From the NCBI RefSeq assembly GCF_000971275.1, contig NZ_LAPV01000042.1, positions 1 to 33,288 of the forward strand: a stretch of 33,288 nucleotides of DNA, in the 5' to 3' direction. This DNA comes from Devosia psychrophila (lineage in GTDB: Bacteria; Pseudomonadota; Alphaproteobacteria; Rhizobiales; Devosiaceae). This document shows, piece after piece, positions 6,957 through 15,827 of this stretch (position 1 is its first letter; every line of letters begins with the position of its first letter). Position numbers and translations under genes: made by a program. Below the pieces are notes generated by a model, which saw only the letters and a list, made by a program, of their open reading frames with translations, did not search any database and was not told the DNA's origin.

Positions 6957-9542
6957 CTACTCCAGCTTTTTCAGCATTGCCGTGGTGATGGACTGTGTCG
7001 TCGAGAAATAGTCTTTCCACGGGTCGGGTTGTTGAGCCCTTGCCGCTGCATCGGCCAACGAGAACTGGTTGGCGGCGTTGATTGTCTCTAGTTCATCCCA
7101 CGTTATCGGCACGGCTACGGGGGCACCTTCGCGGGAGCGGGGGGACCAGGGGGCGATGGCGGTGGAGCCGCGCTCGTTGCGCAGGTAGTCGATGAAGAGT
7201 TTGCCCTTGCGCTTTGCCTTGCTCATGGTGGCGACGAAGCGGTCGGGCTCGTTGTCGGCGAGGCGCTGGGCGATGCCCTTGCAGAAGGCTTTGACATCGG
7301 GCCACTCGGCGCTGGCTCGGAGCGGGGCGATGACGTGGACGCCCTTGCCGCCGCTGATCAGGGGATAGGTTTCCAATCCCCACCCCTGCAGCTCCTCGCG
7401 GATGGTGATGGCGGCGGCGCGCACATCGGCAAAGCCAAGGCCCTCGTCGGGGTCGATGTCGAAAATGATGCGCTCGGGTTTTTCGACGTCCTTGATGCGC
7501 GAGCCCCAGAGGTGCCATTCCATGACGTTCATCTGCGTCCCGGCGATGAGGCCAGCGAGGTCTGTGATGTAGAAATAGTCCTCCTGGCTGCCGTCTTTCT
7601 CGGTGATCATCAGCGACTTCATTGATTCATGGAAACCGCCGGTATCGTGCTTCTGGAAGAAGCAGTATTTGGCGCGACCCTGCGGACAGCGCAGCAGGCT
7701 GAGCGGGCGGTTTTCGATATAGGGCAGCATGCGCTCGGAGATGGCGACGTAATAGGCAACGAGGTCGGCCTTGGTGACCCCCTGACCGGGGTAGACGACG
7801 CGATCCGGGCTGGTGAGCTTGATGCCGGCGGCCTCGGCGGCGTCGATGCCGGCCTGGCCTGAGAGAGGCGCTGACTTGACGGCGGGGACGGCGTGCTCAA
7901 GCGCGACGGCATCAGCCGGCTTGTCTTCACGCAAAGCGAGGAATGACGGGTGGCGCAGCACGCCATCGGGGGTAAATTCGGTATAGCCGATTTCGGCCAC
8001 CAATTCGGGCGCGACCCATTTTGCCGTCCGGGCGATTGGCCTCGGGACTTCGGCGAACGGGCTGGTCTTGCGGCTGCGGGCGTTGAGTTGCTGCTGTAGC
8101 GCGTTGGCGCTGTTCACGGTGAAGCCGGTGCCGACGCGGCCGCGATAGACCAGCTTGCCGTCATCCCAAGTGCCGATGAGCAGGGAAGCGAAGCTTTGTT
8201 TTTTCGTCGAGGGCGTCCAACCGGCGATGACGAATTCCTGGCGCTTGCTGGCCTTGATCTTGAGCCAGCTTTTGGTGCGCTCGCCGCGATAGGGGGCGTC
8301 GGCTTGCTTGGCGATGATGCCTTCGTGGCCTTCGCGCGCCACTGCATCGAAGACCTTTTGGCCATTGCCGGTGACATGGGCGGAAAATTGCACCAGCGAG
8401 GAGGATTCGATCTTGCCGAGCAGCTTTTCGAGCTTGGCCTTGCGCTCGGTCAGCGGCTGTTTGGCGAGATCAGCGCCATCGAGTTCGAGCAGGTCGAAAG
8501 CGAAAAACACCAGTGGGCCACCGTCGGAGAGGTGGTCCTTAAGTGCCGAGAAATCGGTGCGGCCCTTGCTGTCGAAGGCGCAGAGCTCGCCGTCGATCAG
8601 CGCGGTGCCCTTGGTGATACGCGTCAGCGGCGGCACGATTGCAGCGAATTTATCCGTCCAGTCCTTGCCGGTCCGGGTGTAAAGCCTGACCTGGTCGCCG
8701 GCGATGGCCGCCTGGCAACGGTAGCCATCATACTTCATCTCGAAAACCCAGTCTTTACCGGCGGGCACGTCGGTGACGAGGGTAGCGAGCTGAGGTTGGC
8801 GGAAGGCGGGCGGCTCAATCGCCTTGCCCTTGCGGGCAACCGCTTTGGCAGCCTTGGGCAGCGGATTATCGACTGCCTTATCCTTGTCGGAATGCCAGAC
8901 TGCGTCGGCTTCCGTCTCAGTCTGCTTCCTGGGCTTGAGCCCCTTGGCAATGGCGTCGAGGTCGCGGCCGGTGGAGACGGATTTGGTGAAGCGCTCGGTG
9001 AGCAGCTCGCCGTCGTCCTTGGCATGGTCGTCGTGGTGCTTGATCAGCAGCCAGTTCTCGCGGGCCGGGCCGGCCTTGCGCTGGGTGTCGCGGCCCTTCA
9101 TGTGGACCAGCACATATTCGCCCTTCATGCGGTGACCGTTGATCTTCATCTTGAGATCGCCGCTTTCCAGCGCCTCATGGGGATCGTTGATCGGTTCCCA
9201 GGTGCCCTCGTCCCAGAGCATGACGGTGCCGCCGCCATATTCCCCTGCGGGAATGGTGCCTTCGAAGCTGCCGTAATCGAGCGGATGGTCCTCGACGCGG
9301 ACGGCTAGGCGCTTATCGGCCGGATTATCGGACGGGCCCTTGGTAACGGCCCAGCTTTTGAGCACGCCATCCAGTTCGATGCGGAAATCATAGTGCAGGC
9401 GGGTAGCGTCGTGCTTTTGCACAAGGAAGCGCAACTCTGTGGATTTACCGTCGCGGGTGGCCTTGCCGGATGGCTCCTGCGTCTTGGTGAAGTCGCGCTT
9501 GGCCTGATATTCCCTGAGTAGCGTCTCGGCTTTGTTGACCAT
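6957..9542 (-). CDS. ligD: ATP-dependent DNA ligase D (non-homologous end joining)
   Basis: This 861-aa multifunctional enzyme trims, fills and seals broken DNA ends in bacterial NHEJ, normally recruited by Ku. Domain order is phosphoesterase, ligase, polymerase. The PE domain (about residues 1-175) has HDATRLHYDFR at 44-54. The ligase domain (about 250-550) has the adenylation motif EMKYDGYR, with Lys270 as the AMP-accepting residue, and IIAKQADAPYRGER further on. The primase-type polymerase (about 570-861) has FDIDPDEGLGF with the metal-binding Asp695 and Asp697. A Lys- and Ala-rich linker separates PE from LIG. No ku gene is within the window. It diverges from the SPFH gene across a 141-bp gap that must carry both promoters. 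Confidence 0.96.
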   Translation of the reverse strand: MVNKAETLLREYQAKRDFTKTQEPSGKATRDGKSTELRFLVQKHDATRLHYDFRIELDGVLKSWAVTKGPSDNPADKRLAVRVEDHPLDYGSFEGTIPAGEYGGGTVMLWDEGTWEPINDPHEALESGDLKMKINGHRMKGEYVLVHMKGRDTQRKAGPARENWLLIKHHDDHAKDDGELLTERFTKSVSTGRDLDAIAKGLKPRKQTETEADAVWHSDKDKAVDNPLPKAAKAVARKGKAIEPPAFRQPQLATLVTDVPAGKDWVFEMKYDGYRCQAAIAGDQVRLYTRTGKDWTDKFAAIVPPLTRITKGTALIDGELCAFDSKGRTDFSALKDHLSDGGPLVFFAFDLLELDGADLAKQPLTERKAKLEKLLGKIESSSLVQFSAHVTGNGQKVFDAVAREGHEGIIAKQADAPYRGERTKSWLKIKASKRQEFVIAGWTPSTKKQSFASLLIGTWDDGKLVYRGRVGTGFTVNSANALQQQLNARSRKTSPFAEVPRPIARTAKWVAPELVAEIGYTEFTPDGVLRHPSFLALREDKPADAVALEHAVPAVKSAPLSGQAGIDAAEAAGIKLTSPDRVVYPGQGVTKADLVAYYVAISERMLPYIENRPLSLLRCPQGRAKYCFFQKHDTGGFHESMKSLMITEKDGSQEDYFYITDLAGLIAGTQMNVMEWHLWGSRIKDVEKPERIIFDIDPDEGLGFADVRAAAITIREELQGWGLETYPLISGGKGVHVIAPLRASAEWPDVKAFCKGIAQRLADNEPDRFVATMSKAKRKGKLFIDYLRNERGSTAIAPWSPRSREGAPVAVPITWDELETINAANQFSLADAAARAQQPDPWKDYFSTTQSITTAMLKKLE

Positions 9543-9683
9543 GGGCTAACTCGCCTATTGCGTTGTGGATAGCTTTGCGGCTCCAACGAGTCCGAAGCGT
9601 TAGTCGTTCCTGTCGGGGCCGCGTTGCGCCGAGAGCTCCGCAACCATAAAGTCCTGGCAACGAAGACCAAGGGAGAATCAGCG

Positions 9684-10676
9684 ATGGATTTTTTGAACGG
9701 CTTTGCGCTGGATGGCCTCAGCATCACGCTGATCGGCCTTGGTATCCTGGCGCTGCTGGTGCTGTTTGCCGGCGCCAAGACGGTGCCGCAGGGCTATAAT
9801 TTCACCATCGAGCGGTTCGGCAAATATACGCGGACGCTGAAGCCCGGTCTCAACCTGATCGTGCCGTTTATCGATAGCGTCGGCAAGAAGATCAACGTCA
9901 TGGAGCAGGTGCTGGACGTGCCGCACCAGGAGGTGATTACACGAGACAACGCGTCGATTACCGCCAATGGCGTGACGTTCTACCAAATCCTCGATGCGGC
10001 CGCGGCGGCATACGAAATCTCCGGACTGGAGAACGCCATCCTCAACCTGACCATGACCAATATCCGTACGGTGATGGGCTCTATGGACCTCGATGAGTTG
10101 CTGAGCCATCGCGACGAAATCAACGAGCGGCTGCTGCGCGTAGTGGATACGGCGGTATCGCCATGGGGCATCAAGATCACTCGCATCGAGATCAAGGACA
10201 TCGATCCGCCAAAGGACCTTGTCGAGTCCATGGGCCGCCAGATGAAGGCGGAACGCGAGAAGCGCGCTGCGATCCTTGAGGCAGAAGGCCGGCGGCAATC
10301 GGCGATCCTTCAGGCTGAAGGCGCCAAGCAGGCGCAGGTGCTCGAAGCCGAGGGCCGCAAGGAAGCGGCGTTCCGCGATGCCGAAGCCCGCGAACGGTCT
10401 GCCGAAGCTGAAGCCAATGCGACGCGGATGGTCAGCGAGGCGATCAGCGCTGGCAGCGTGCAGGCGATCAACTACTTCGTTGCCAACAATTATATCAAGG
10501 CGCTCGAAGCCATCGCCACATCGCCGAACCAGAAGATACTGATGCTGCCGGTGGAAGCGGCCAGCGTCATCGGCTCGATAGGGGGCATTGCGGAAATCGC
10601 GCGCGAGACTTTCGGTGGGTCGGCCCCGTCGACACCGGTACGCACGGGCCGTCCTCCCTCGGCCGGCCAGTCGTAG
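9684..10676 (+). CDS. SPFH/stomatin-prohibitin family membrane protein (QmcA-like)
   Basis: This 330-aa protein has one N-terminal transmembrane helix ([18 protein letters not shown]) followed by an SPFH/Band 7 domain beginning [27 protein letters not shown] long Ala/Glu/Lys/Arg-rich coiled coil (about residues 175-260, with repeats of the [11 protein letters not shown] and [11 protein letters not shown] kind) follows. Family members form large oligomeric cages in the inner membrane and influence membrane proteases or lipid domains. ATG 9684 is preferred over 9624 because GGGAG lies 9 nt upstream and the membrane helix is then near the N-terminus. It is followed 15 nt later by an nfeD gene, the standard partner arrangement. 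Confidence 0.92.
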   Translation: MDFLNGFALDGLSITLIGLGILALLVLFAGAKTVPQGYNFTIERFGKYTRTLKPGLNLIVPFIDSVGKKINVMEQVLDVPHQEVITRDNASITANGVTFYQILDAAAAAYEISGLENAILNLTMTNIRTVMGSMDLDELLSHRDEINERLLRVVDTAVSPWGIKITRIEIKDIDPPKDLVESMGRQMKAEREKRAAILEAEGRRQSAILQAEGAKQAQVLEAEGRKEAAFRDAEARERSAEAEANATRMVSEAISAGSVQAINYFVANNYIKALEAIATSPNQKILMLPVEAASVIGSIGGIAEIARETFGGSAPSTPVRTGRPPSAGQS

Positions 10677-10691
10677 AAGAGAGCCCGTACC

Positions 10692-11144
10692 ATGCAGGTC
10701 ATCGACTTTATTGCGAGCAACGGGCCGTGGGCCTGGCTGGTGGCGGGGCTGATCCTCTTGGCACTCGAACTGGTCGTGCCCGGCGGGTTCCTGCTGTGGA
10801 TGGGCATTGCCGGCATCGTCACCGGGCTGGTGGCGCTGCTGCAGCCGGTCGGGTGGCCGGGGCAGTGGTTGATCTTTGGCGTGTTGTCGCTGGTCAGTAT
10901 CGCGCTGTGGGTGCGCTGGTCGCGCGCGCGGCCGGCCAAGACAGATCGGCCCTATCTCAACCGGCGGGCGGACCTGTTCATCGGGCAGGAAGCGGTGCTG
11001 GAAATGCCGATCGTGCAGGGCTATGGTCGCGTCGTGTTGGGCGACACGGTATGGCGCGTTTCAGGCCCTGAGCTGCCGGTCGGGCATCGTGTGCGCATCG
11101 TGGGCAACTTGGGTGCGGTGTTGGCGGTGGAGCCTATAGGCTAA
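10692..11144 (+). CDS. NfeD family membrane protein
   Basis: This 150-aa short-form NfeD has hydrophobic segments over roughly residues 10-75 (WAWLVAGLILLALELVVPGGFLLW, IAGIVTGLVALL, WLIFGVLSLVSIALWV). A C-terminal OB-fold domain (about residues 95-148) contains GQEAVLEMPIVQGYGRVVLGDTVWRVSG. NfeD proteins partner SPFH proteins, usually from the adjacent gene as here (15 nt gap), and the pair is thought to organise membrane microdomains or proteolysis. AGAGAGCC precedes the ATG. Confidence 0.92.
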   Translation: MQVIDFIASNGPWAWLVAGLILLALELVVPGGFLLWMGIAGIVTGLVALLQPVGWPGQWLIFGVLSLVSIALWVRWSRARPAKTDRPYLNRRADLFIGQEAVLEMPIVQGYGRVVLGDTVWRVSGPELPVGHRVRIVGNLGAVLAVEPIG

Positions 11145-11185
11145 GTTTATGTTCGAAGGGAACTCGACCGCCATTCGACCTTAGG

Positions 11186-11229
11186 TCTCATGGCCTTTTC
11201 GCCTCAGATCGCTCCACTGGAGCGATCTG
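11186..11229. repeat. TCTCATGGCC-palindrome element, copy 1
   Basis: TCTCATGGCC starts at 11186. Exactly 19 bp downstream begins the 11-bp perfect stem CAGATCGCTCC / GGAGCGATCTG with loop ACT. A second copy at 25323-25366 has the same motif, the same 19-bp spacing and the same ATCGCTCC/GGAGCGAT core, but outer stem pairs AAA/TTT instead of CAG/CTG. It lies after nfeD and before the outer-membrane barrel gene. Confidence 0.75.
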
Positions 11230-11293
11230 CCCTGCGGGACATCTCAAAGCTTCATTAACCATAAGGTGCAAGGATTGCCGGAAGCCTGGCGCA

Positions 11294-12613
11294 TTGCGCC
11301 GCAGGGCCATTTTCAGTTGGCGGAGCGGACTATTGGCCTTGGTGCGATGGCAGATGGCAGGACTGGCGAGCGCCTTGGCCCTTGGCCTGGCATTGCCGGC
11401 GCTGGCCGCCTCCGATCTGGCGCCGGGTGACGGCTCGAAGGTCGACAATGAGCGGCTGCTGCCCGGTGTTTATCCCGAAGGGCCGGTGCTGGGGAGCAGC
11501 GACGGGCTGCGCGAGCCATATGATCCATTCTTTGACGTCGACTGGTCTGTCGCGTTGCGCGGCACCTATACCAAGGCGACCGCCGGCGAGCGCTTTGACG
11601 TGCGTATCGTGCCGTCGGTCAGCCTCGAACATATCGGGACGCGGTCGGCGGTCAATTTCGACGCAAGCGCGGAAATCGTTCGCCCACATGAGGGCAAGGC
11701 AATCGATATCGGCGCGCTGCGGCTGGGTCTGCAGTCGGGGTATACGATCGACAGCGTCACTCGTTTCAATGCCAATGGCAATTTTTCGCTGACCCAGCAG
11801 ACGCCGGGTACGCCGGGCGTGGCGAGCAATGTCGCGGTTGCGCCGGAGACCATCAGCGGCGGTGCCGATGTCGCCCTGACGCGCAAGTTCGGCAGGTTTA
11901 ACGTCTCGATCACCGGTGCGGCGCAGCGCAACATCTATGGCGCCACGACGCTGAACGACGGCAGCGTGGTCGGCAATTCGGAACAAAATTACTGGGCGCT
12001 GGATAGCGGATTGCGCATCGGCTTCCAGGCGACGCCGATCTTTGAAGTGTTCGGGCAGGGCGGCGCCGGACGCGATATTTTCGATTACCAGACGGCATCC
12101 GCGGCGGTCAGCGCCAATGCCAATGACTATACGCTGAAGGGTGGCGTCACCGGGCGCTGGAACAGCGTACTCGAAGTTACCGGCTCGGCGGGCGTCGGCC
12201 TACGCCGCTTTGACGTGGCGAGCGTGAGCGATGTGGTGAGCCAGCTTTACGACGCGCAGGTGACGTTCACGCCCGACCCGACGTTGCGCATGTCGGCTGG
12301 TTTTGCCACCATCGTTACACCACCCGGCCCAAACGGCAGCGGCACGACCAAGGTGGATTATGTTGCGACGGCCAGGGCCGGCTATACGGTCAATTCGTGG
12401 CTGGCATTGCGAGCGCTGGCAGACTGGAACACGGCCCGGTTCGAGGGCAGCACCAATGTCGAGAGCGGCTATGGCTACGGGCTTGGCGCCGATTACAAGA
12501 TCAACGCGCACACGGCGGTGACTGCGGACTACGACTTCGACCACACCGACAGCACGGTCAATGGCCTGCAGGACGCCCACAGGGCTACCATGGGCATCAC
12601 ACTGTCTCGCTAG
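11294..12613 (+). CDS. Outer-membrane beta-barrel protein
   Basis: This protein is up to 439 aa with a signal peptide (ALALGLALPALAAS) and then about 400 residues of alternating polar and hydrophobic short strands with aromatic girdle residues. Examples are RFNVSITGAAQRNIYG, WALDSGLRIGFQAT and HTAVTADYDFDHTDS. It ends in TMGITLSR. This looks like the putative beta-barrel porin families common in alphaproteobacteria, with no enzyme motif. The start is uncertain: TTG 11294 gives the longest form, and GTG 11342 or ATG 11354 would also leave a signal peptide. Its stop codon shares three bases with that of galU on the other strand, so transcription is tail-to-tail with no gap. Transported substrate is unknown. 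The sugar-nucleotide genes beside it permit a link with surface polysaccharide. Confidence 0.75.
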   Translation: MRRRAIFSWRSGLLALVRWQMAGLASALALGLALPALAASDLAPGDGSKVDNERLLPGVYPEGPVLGSSDGLREPYDPFFDVDWSVALRGTYTKATAGERFDVRIVPSVSLEHIGTRSAVNFDASAEIVRPHEGKAIDIGALRLGLQSGYTIDSVTRFNANGNFSLTQQTPGTPGVASNVAVAPETISGGADVALTRKFGRFNVSITGAAQRNIYGATTLNDGSVVGNSEQNYWALDSGLRIGFQATPIFEVFGQGGAGRDIFDYQTASAAVSANANDYTLKGGVTGRWNSVLEVTGSAGVGLRRFDVASVSDVVSQLYDAQVTFTPDPTLRMSAGFATIVTPPGPNGSGTTKVDYVATARAGYTVNSWLALRALADWNTARFEGSTNVESGYGYGLGADYKINAHTAVTADYDFDHTDSTVNGLQDAHRATMGITLSR

Positions 12614-13503
12614 AGCTGTTCGTCGAGATCGAGCTTGCGGAGTTCCTTGAGGAAGCCCTCGCGGATGTCGTCGCGGTCGAGGGCGTAGACCACGTTGGCG
12701 GTCAGAAAGCCGATCTTGGAGCCGCAATCGAAGCTCTTGCCCTGGTATTTGACCCCGGTGAATTCCTGCGTATGCATCAGCGTCTGCATGCCGTCCGTGA
12801 GTTGGATTTCGCCACCAGCGCCGCGCGGCTGGTCGGCCAACAGGTTGAAAATTTCGGGCTGCAGGATGTAGCGGCCGGAAATGATCAGGTTAGACGGGGC
12901 GTCCTCGCGCTTGGGTTTTTCGACCATGCCGGTAAGGCGGAAGCCATTGTCCGGACCTTCGCCGCGCTTGATGACGCCATAGGACGAGACTTCGCTTTCG
13001 GGCACTTCCTCGACGGCGATGATGTTGCCGCCGGTCTCTTCATAGGCGTCCATCATTTGTTTCAGGACGCCAGGCTCGCCCTTGAACAGCATGTCGGGGA
13101 GCAGCAGCGCGAAGGGATTGTTGCCGACGATATCGCGGGCACACCAGACGGCGTGGCCGAGGCCGAGCGGCTCCTGCTGGCGGGTGAAGCTGGTGCGGCC
13201 GGCCGAGGGCAAGTCCTGGCGCAGCGCCTTGAGTGCCGCAGTTTTGCCACGCAGTTCCAGTGTAGTTTCAAGTTCGAACTGGCGATCGAAGTGGTCTTCA
13301 ATGACGCCTTTGTTGCGCCCTGTCACAAAAACGAAGTGCTCGATGCCCGCTTCCCGGGCCTCATCTACCGCATACTGGATCAGTGGACGATCGACGACCG
13401 TCAGCATTTCCTTGGGCAGGGCCTTGGTTGCAGGCAGGAAGCGAGTCCCCAGACCGGCAACAGGAAATACGGCTGTTCTGACGCGTTTTTGCAAGTCTGG
13501 CAC
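12610..13503 (-). CDS. galU: UTP--glucose-1-phosphate uridylyltransferase
   Basis: This enzyme makes UDP-glucose from UTP and glucose 1-phosphate, feeding exopolysaccharide, LPS and glycan synthesis. It has 297 aa. The nucleotide-binding signature VFPVAGLGTRFLPATKALPKEML lies at residues 13-35. GLGHAVWCAR and DMLFKGEPG follow in the centre, and the C-terminal GVKYQGKSFDCGSKIGFL carries the family's DCG motif. The longest frame starts at GTG 13503. A TTG at 13494 has GGAG 8 nt upstream and gives MQKRVRTAVFP, which fits homologs well, so the true start may be 9 bp shorter. It diverges from galE across 84 bp, suggesting a shared control region for UDP-sugar supply. Confidence 0.95.
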   Translation of the reverse strand: MPDLQKRVRTAVFPVAGLGTRFLPATKALPKEMLTVVDRPLIQYAVDEAREAGIEHFVFVTGRNKGVIEDHFDRQFELETTLELRGKTAALKALRQDLPSAGRTSFTRQQEPLGLGHAVWCARDIVGNNPFALLLPDMLFKGEPGVLKQMMDAYEETGGNIIAVEEVPESEVSSYGVIKRGEGPDNGFRLTGMVEKPKREDAPSNLIISGRYILQPEIFNLLADQPRGAGGEIQLTDGMQTLMHTQEFTGVKYQGKSFDCGSKIGFLTANVVYALDRDDIREGFLKELRKLDLDEQL

Positions 13504-13587
13504 TCCATACAGGTCGGGCGTAAAGCTATCTCAACCACTCTCAGATAACATAATGGCAAACAAGCGTCTGACATTAGAGGTTAATTC

Positions 13588-14574
13588 ATGGCGGTATTGG
13601 TTACCGGCGGTGCGGGCTACATCGGTAGTCACATGGTGCTCAATCTGGCAGATGCCGGCGAAAAAGTGGTGGTTCTCGACAATCTGGTGACCGGCTTCGA
13701 CTGGGCGATCGATGGCCGCGCGCTGTTCGAAAGCGGTAGTGCCGGAGACGTGGAGCTGGTCTGCCGCCTGATCGAAAAGCATGGCATTACCGAAATCGTG
13801 CACTTCGCCGGTTCGATCGTGGTGCCGGAATCAGTTGTGGATCCGTTGAAGTACTACGGCAACAACACGGCGACCTCGCGCAACCTGATCGAGGCGGCGG
13901 TCAGGAGCGGGGTGAAGCATTTCATCTTCTCGTCGACCGCTGCCGTCTATGGCATGACCGGTCTGGCCCCGGTGGTCGAGACCACGCCGCTCAATCCCAT
14001 GTCGCCTTACGGCCGTTCCAAGCTGATGACGGAATGGATGTTGCAGGACGTCGCGGCAGCGCATCCGATGACTTATGGCGTGTTGCGCTATTTCAATGTG
14101 GCGGGCGCCGATCCGGGCAAGCGCAGCGGCCAGTCAACGCCGATGGCGACACATCTGATTAAGGTGGCGGCGCAGGTGGCGCTCGGTCAGCGCGAGAAAA
14201 TGGACATTTTTGGTACCGACTACGAGACACCCGACGGCACCTGCGTGCGGGACTATATCCATGTGACCGACTTGATTGCGGCCCACGCCCTGCTGCTCAA
14301 GCATCTGCGCAAAGGTGGTGAGAGCACGACGCTGAACTGTGCCTATGGCCAAGGCTATTCGGTGCGGCAAGTTGTAGAGACGGTGCGCCAAGTGTCGGGC
14401 GTCAACCTGCGGGCCGATGAAGGTCCGCGCCGTGCCGGCGATCCGGCTTCGATCACCGCGACAGGCGAAAAGGTGCGGAGCCTGCTGGGTTGGAAACCGC
14501 AGCATGACGACCTTACCGAGATCGTTGAATCCGCCTATTGGTGGGAACGCCACCTGATGACGCGGAACCGGTAG
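13588..14574 (+). CDS. galE: UDP-glucose 4-epimerase
   Basis: This NAD-dependent short-chain dehydrogenase-type epimerase interconverts UDP-glucose and UDP-galactose. It has 328 aa. The Rossmann motif TGGAGYIGS lies at residues 6-14, the catalytic FSSTAAVYG near 112, and YGRSK (Tyr and Lys of the catalytic pair) near 137. GTDYETPDGTCVRDYIHVTDL near 210-230 is the usual substrate-binding stretch. AGAGG lies 8 nt before the ATG. It is divergent from galU and 4 bp upstream of the lytic transglycosylase gene, so the two probably share a transcript. Confidence 0.95.
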   Translation: MAVLVTGGAGYIGSHMVLNLADAGEKVVVLDNLVTGFDWAIDGRALFESGSAGDVELVCRLIEKHGITEIVHFAGSIVVPESVVDPLKYYGNNTATSRNLIEAAVRSGVKHFIFSSTAAVYGMTGLAPVVETTPLNPMSPYGRSKLMTEWMLQDVAAAHPMTYGVLRYFNVAGADPGKRSGQSTPMATHLIKVAAQVALGQREKMDIFGTDYETPDGTCVRDYIHVTDLIAAHALLLKHLRKGGESTTLNCAYGQGYSVRQVVETVRQVSGVNLRADEGPRRAGDPASITATGEKVRSLLGWKPQHDDLTEIVESAYWWERHLMTRNR

Positions 14575-14578
14575 GCCT

Positions 14579-15775
14579 ATGCTGAGACTGCTTGCGCTTA
14601 TTTTCGCCTTGCTGACGCTGCCGGCCTTTGCTCAGCCGGTCGAAAGCTTTGACAGCTTCATCGCCAATTTCCGCGCCAAAGCGTTGGCGGCGGGAGTGAG
14701 TGGCGCGGTTTATGACGCGGCGATGGGTGGCCTGACGCCTGATCCGCGCGTGCCGGACCTAGTGACGACGCAGCCCGAATTCACCACGCCGATATGGGAC
14801 TATATCGAGGGGCGGGTGACCTCTGGCCGCGTCGAGCGCGGCAAGGCGGCGATCGGACGCAACTCCACGCTGTTTGCCTCAGTAGGCCAGACCTATGGCG
14901 TCGATCCGTATGTGCTGGGCGCCATCTGGGGCATGGAGACCGACTATGGTGCGGTGCTGGGCAACGACAGCCTGATCCGACCCATCGTGCGCTCGCTGGC
15001 GACGTTGGTGCATCAGCGCCGGACACGGCTGGTGGAGGACGAGGCCGACTTGATAGCTGCCCTGCTGCTGGTGCAGCGGGACGGACAGAGCCCAATTGGC
15101 TCATGGGCAGGGGCCATCGGGCATTTGCAGGTCAACCCGAGCAATGTGCTGGCGCATGGCACTGACGGCGACGGCGACGGACGCGTCGACCTGCACAATT
15201 CACTGGCCGATGCGCTGGCGACCAGCGCGAAATTCCTTCGCGCGCTGGGTTATCAGCCGGGGCTGGACTGGGGCATGGAAGTCGTCGTCCCCGAGGGGTT
15301 CGACTACCTGCTGGCAACCCGGACGGAAATGCGACCGATATCGTTCTTTGCCGAGCGCGGCATTGCGCGGGTGGCCGGACGGAGTTTCGCCGACGCGAAC
15401 CTGCCGGTATTTCTCTATGTTCCGGCCGGTAAAGACGGGCCGAAATTCCTGATGACGCAGAATTACCTGGTGTTGAAGGGCTATAATTTCTCTGACAGCT
15501 ACGCCATGAGCGTTGCCCATATGACGGATCGGCTCAAGGGCGGCGGCGGCTTTGTCGATGACTGGCCGCGCAAAACCGCTCTGCCCAATCTGGCGCAGCG
15601 CAAGGCGATCCAGCAGGCGCTGCTGACGCTCGGACTGTATCAGGGCGCGGTAGACGGGCGGCTAGGGCCGATCAGCCAGGAGGCCTATGCGCGGTTCCAG
15701 GCGGCGCGGGGCGAAGTGGCTGACGGGTTTATTACGGGGGCGTCGCACGATGCGCTGGTGGCGGCGAGCCGGTAA
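14579..15775 (+). CDS. Lytic murein transglycosylase, MltB/SltB-like, with peptidoglycan-binding domain
   Basis: This periplasmic enzyme cleaves the MurNAc-GlcNAc bond to form 1,6-anhydro ends. It has 398 aa. Residues 1-18 are a signal peptide (LRLLALIFALLTLPAFAQ). The catalytic domain (about 20-320) has GMETDYG near residue 120, whose Glu is the expected acid/base. AIGHLQVNPSNVLAHGTDGDGDGR near 180-203 follows, where most relatives have GQTQFMPS and DFDGDG. A PG_binding_1 domain occupies the last 60 residues (AIQQALLTLGLYQGAVDGRLGPISQEAYARFQ). The His for Gln change in the AIGHLQ stretch is unusual but outside the catalytic Glu. The gene starts 4 bp after the galE stop. Confidence 0.9.
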   Translation: MLRLLALIFALLTLPAFAQPVESFDSFIANFRAKALAAGVSGAVYDAAMGGLTPDPRVPDLVTTQPEFTTPIWDYIEGRVTSGRVERGKAAIGRNSTLFASVGQTYGVDPYVLGAIWGMETDYGAVLGNDSLIRPIVRSLATLVHQRRTRLVEDEADLIAALLLVQRDGQSPIGSWAGAIGHLQVNPSNVLAHGTDGDGDGRVDLHNSLADALATSAKFLRALGYQPGLDWGMEVVVPEGFDYLLATRTEMRPISFFAERGIARVAGRSFADANLPVFLYVPAGKDGPKFLMTQNYLVLKGYNFSDSYAMSVAHMTDRLKGGGGFVDDWPRKTALPNLAQRKAIQQALLTLGLYQGAVDGRLGPISQEAYARFQAARGEVADGFITGASHDALVAASR

Positions 15776-15827
15776 CGAACTGGGGACCCGGATGGCTTTG
15801 ACCGGCTGGGCTTGCTAAAGGAAAATC

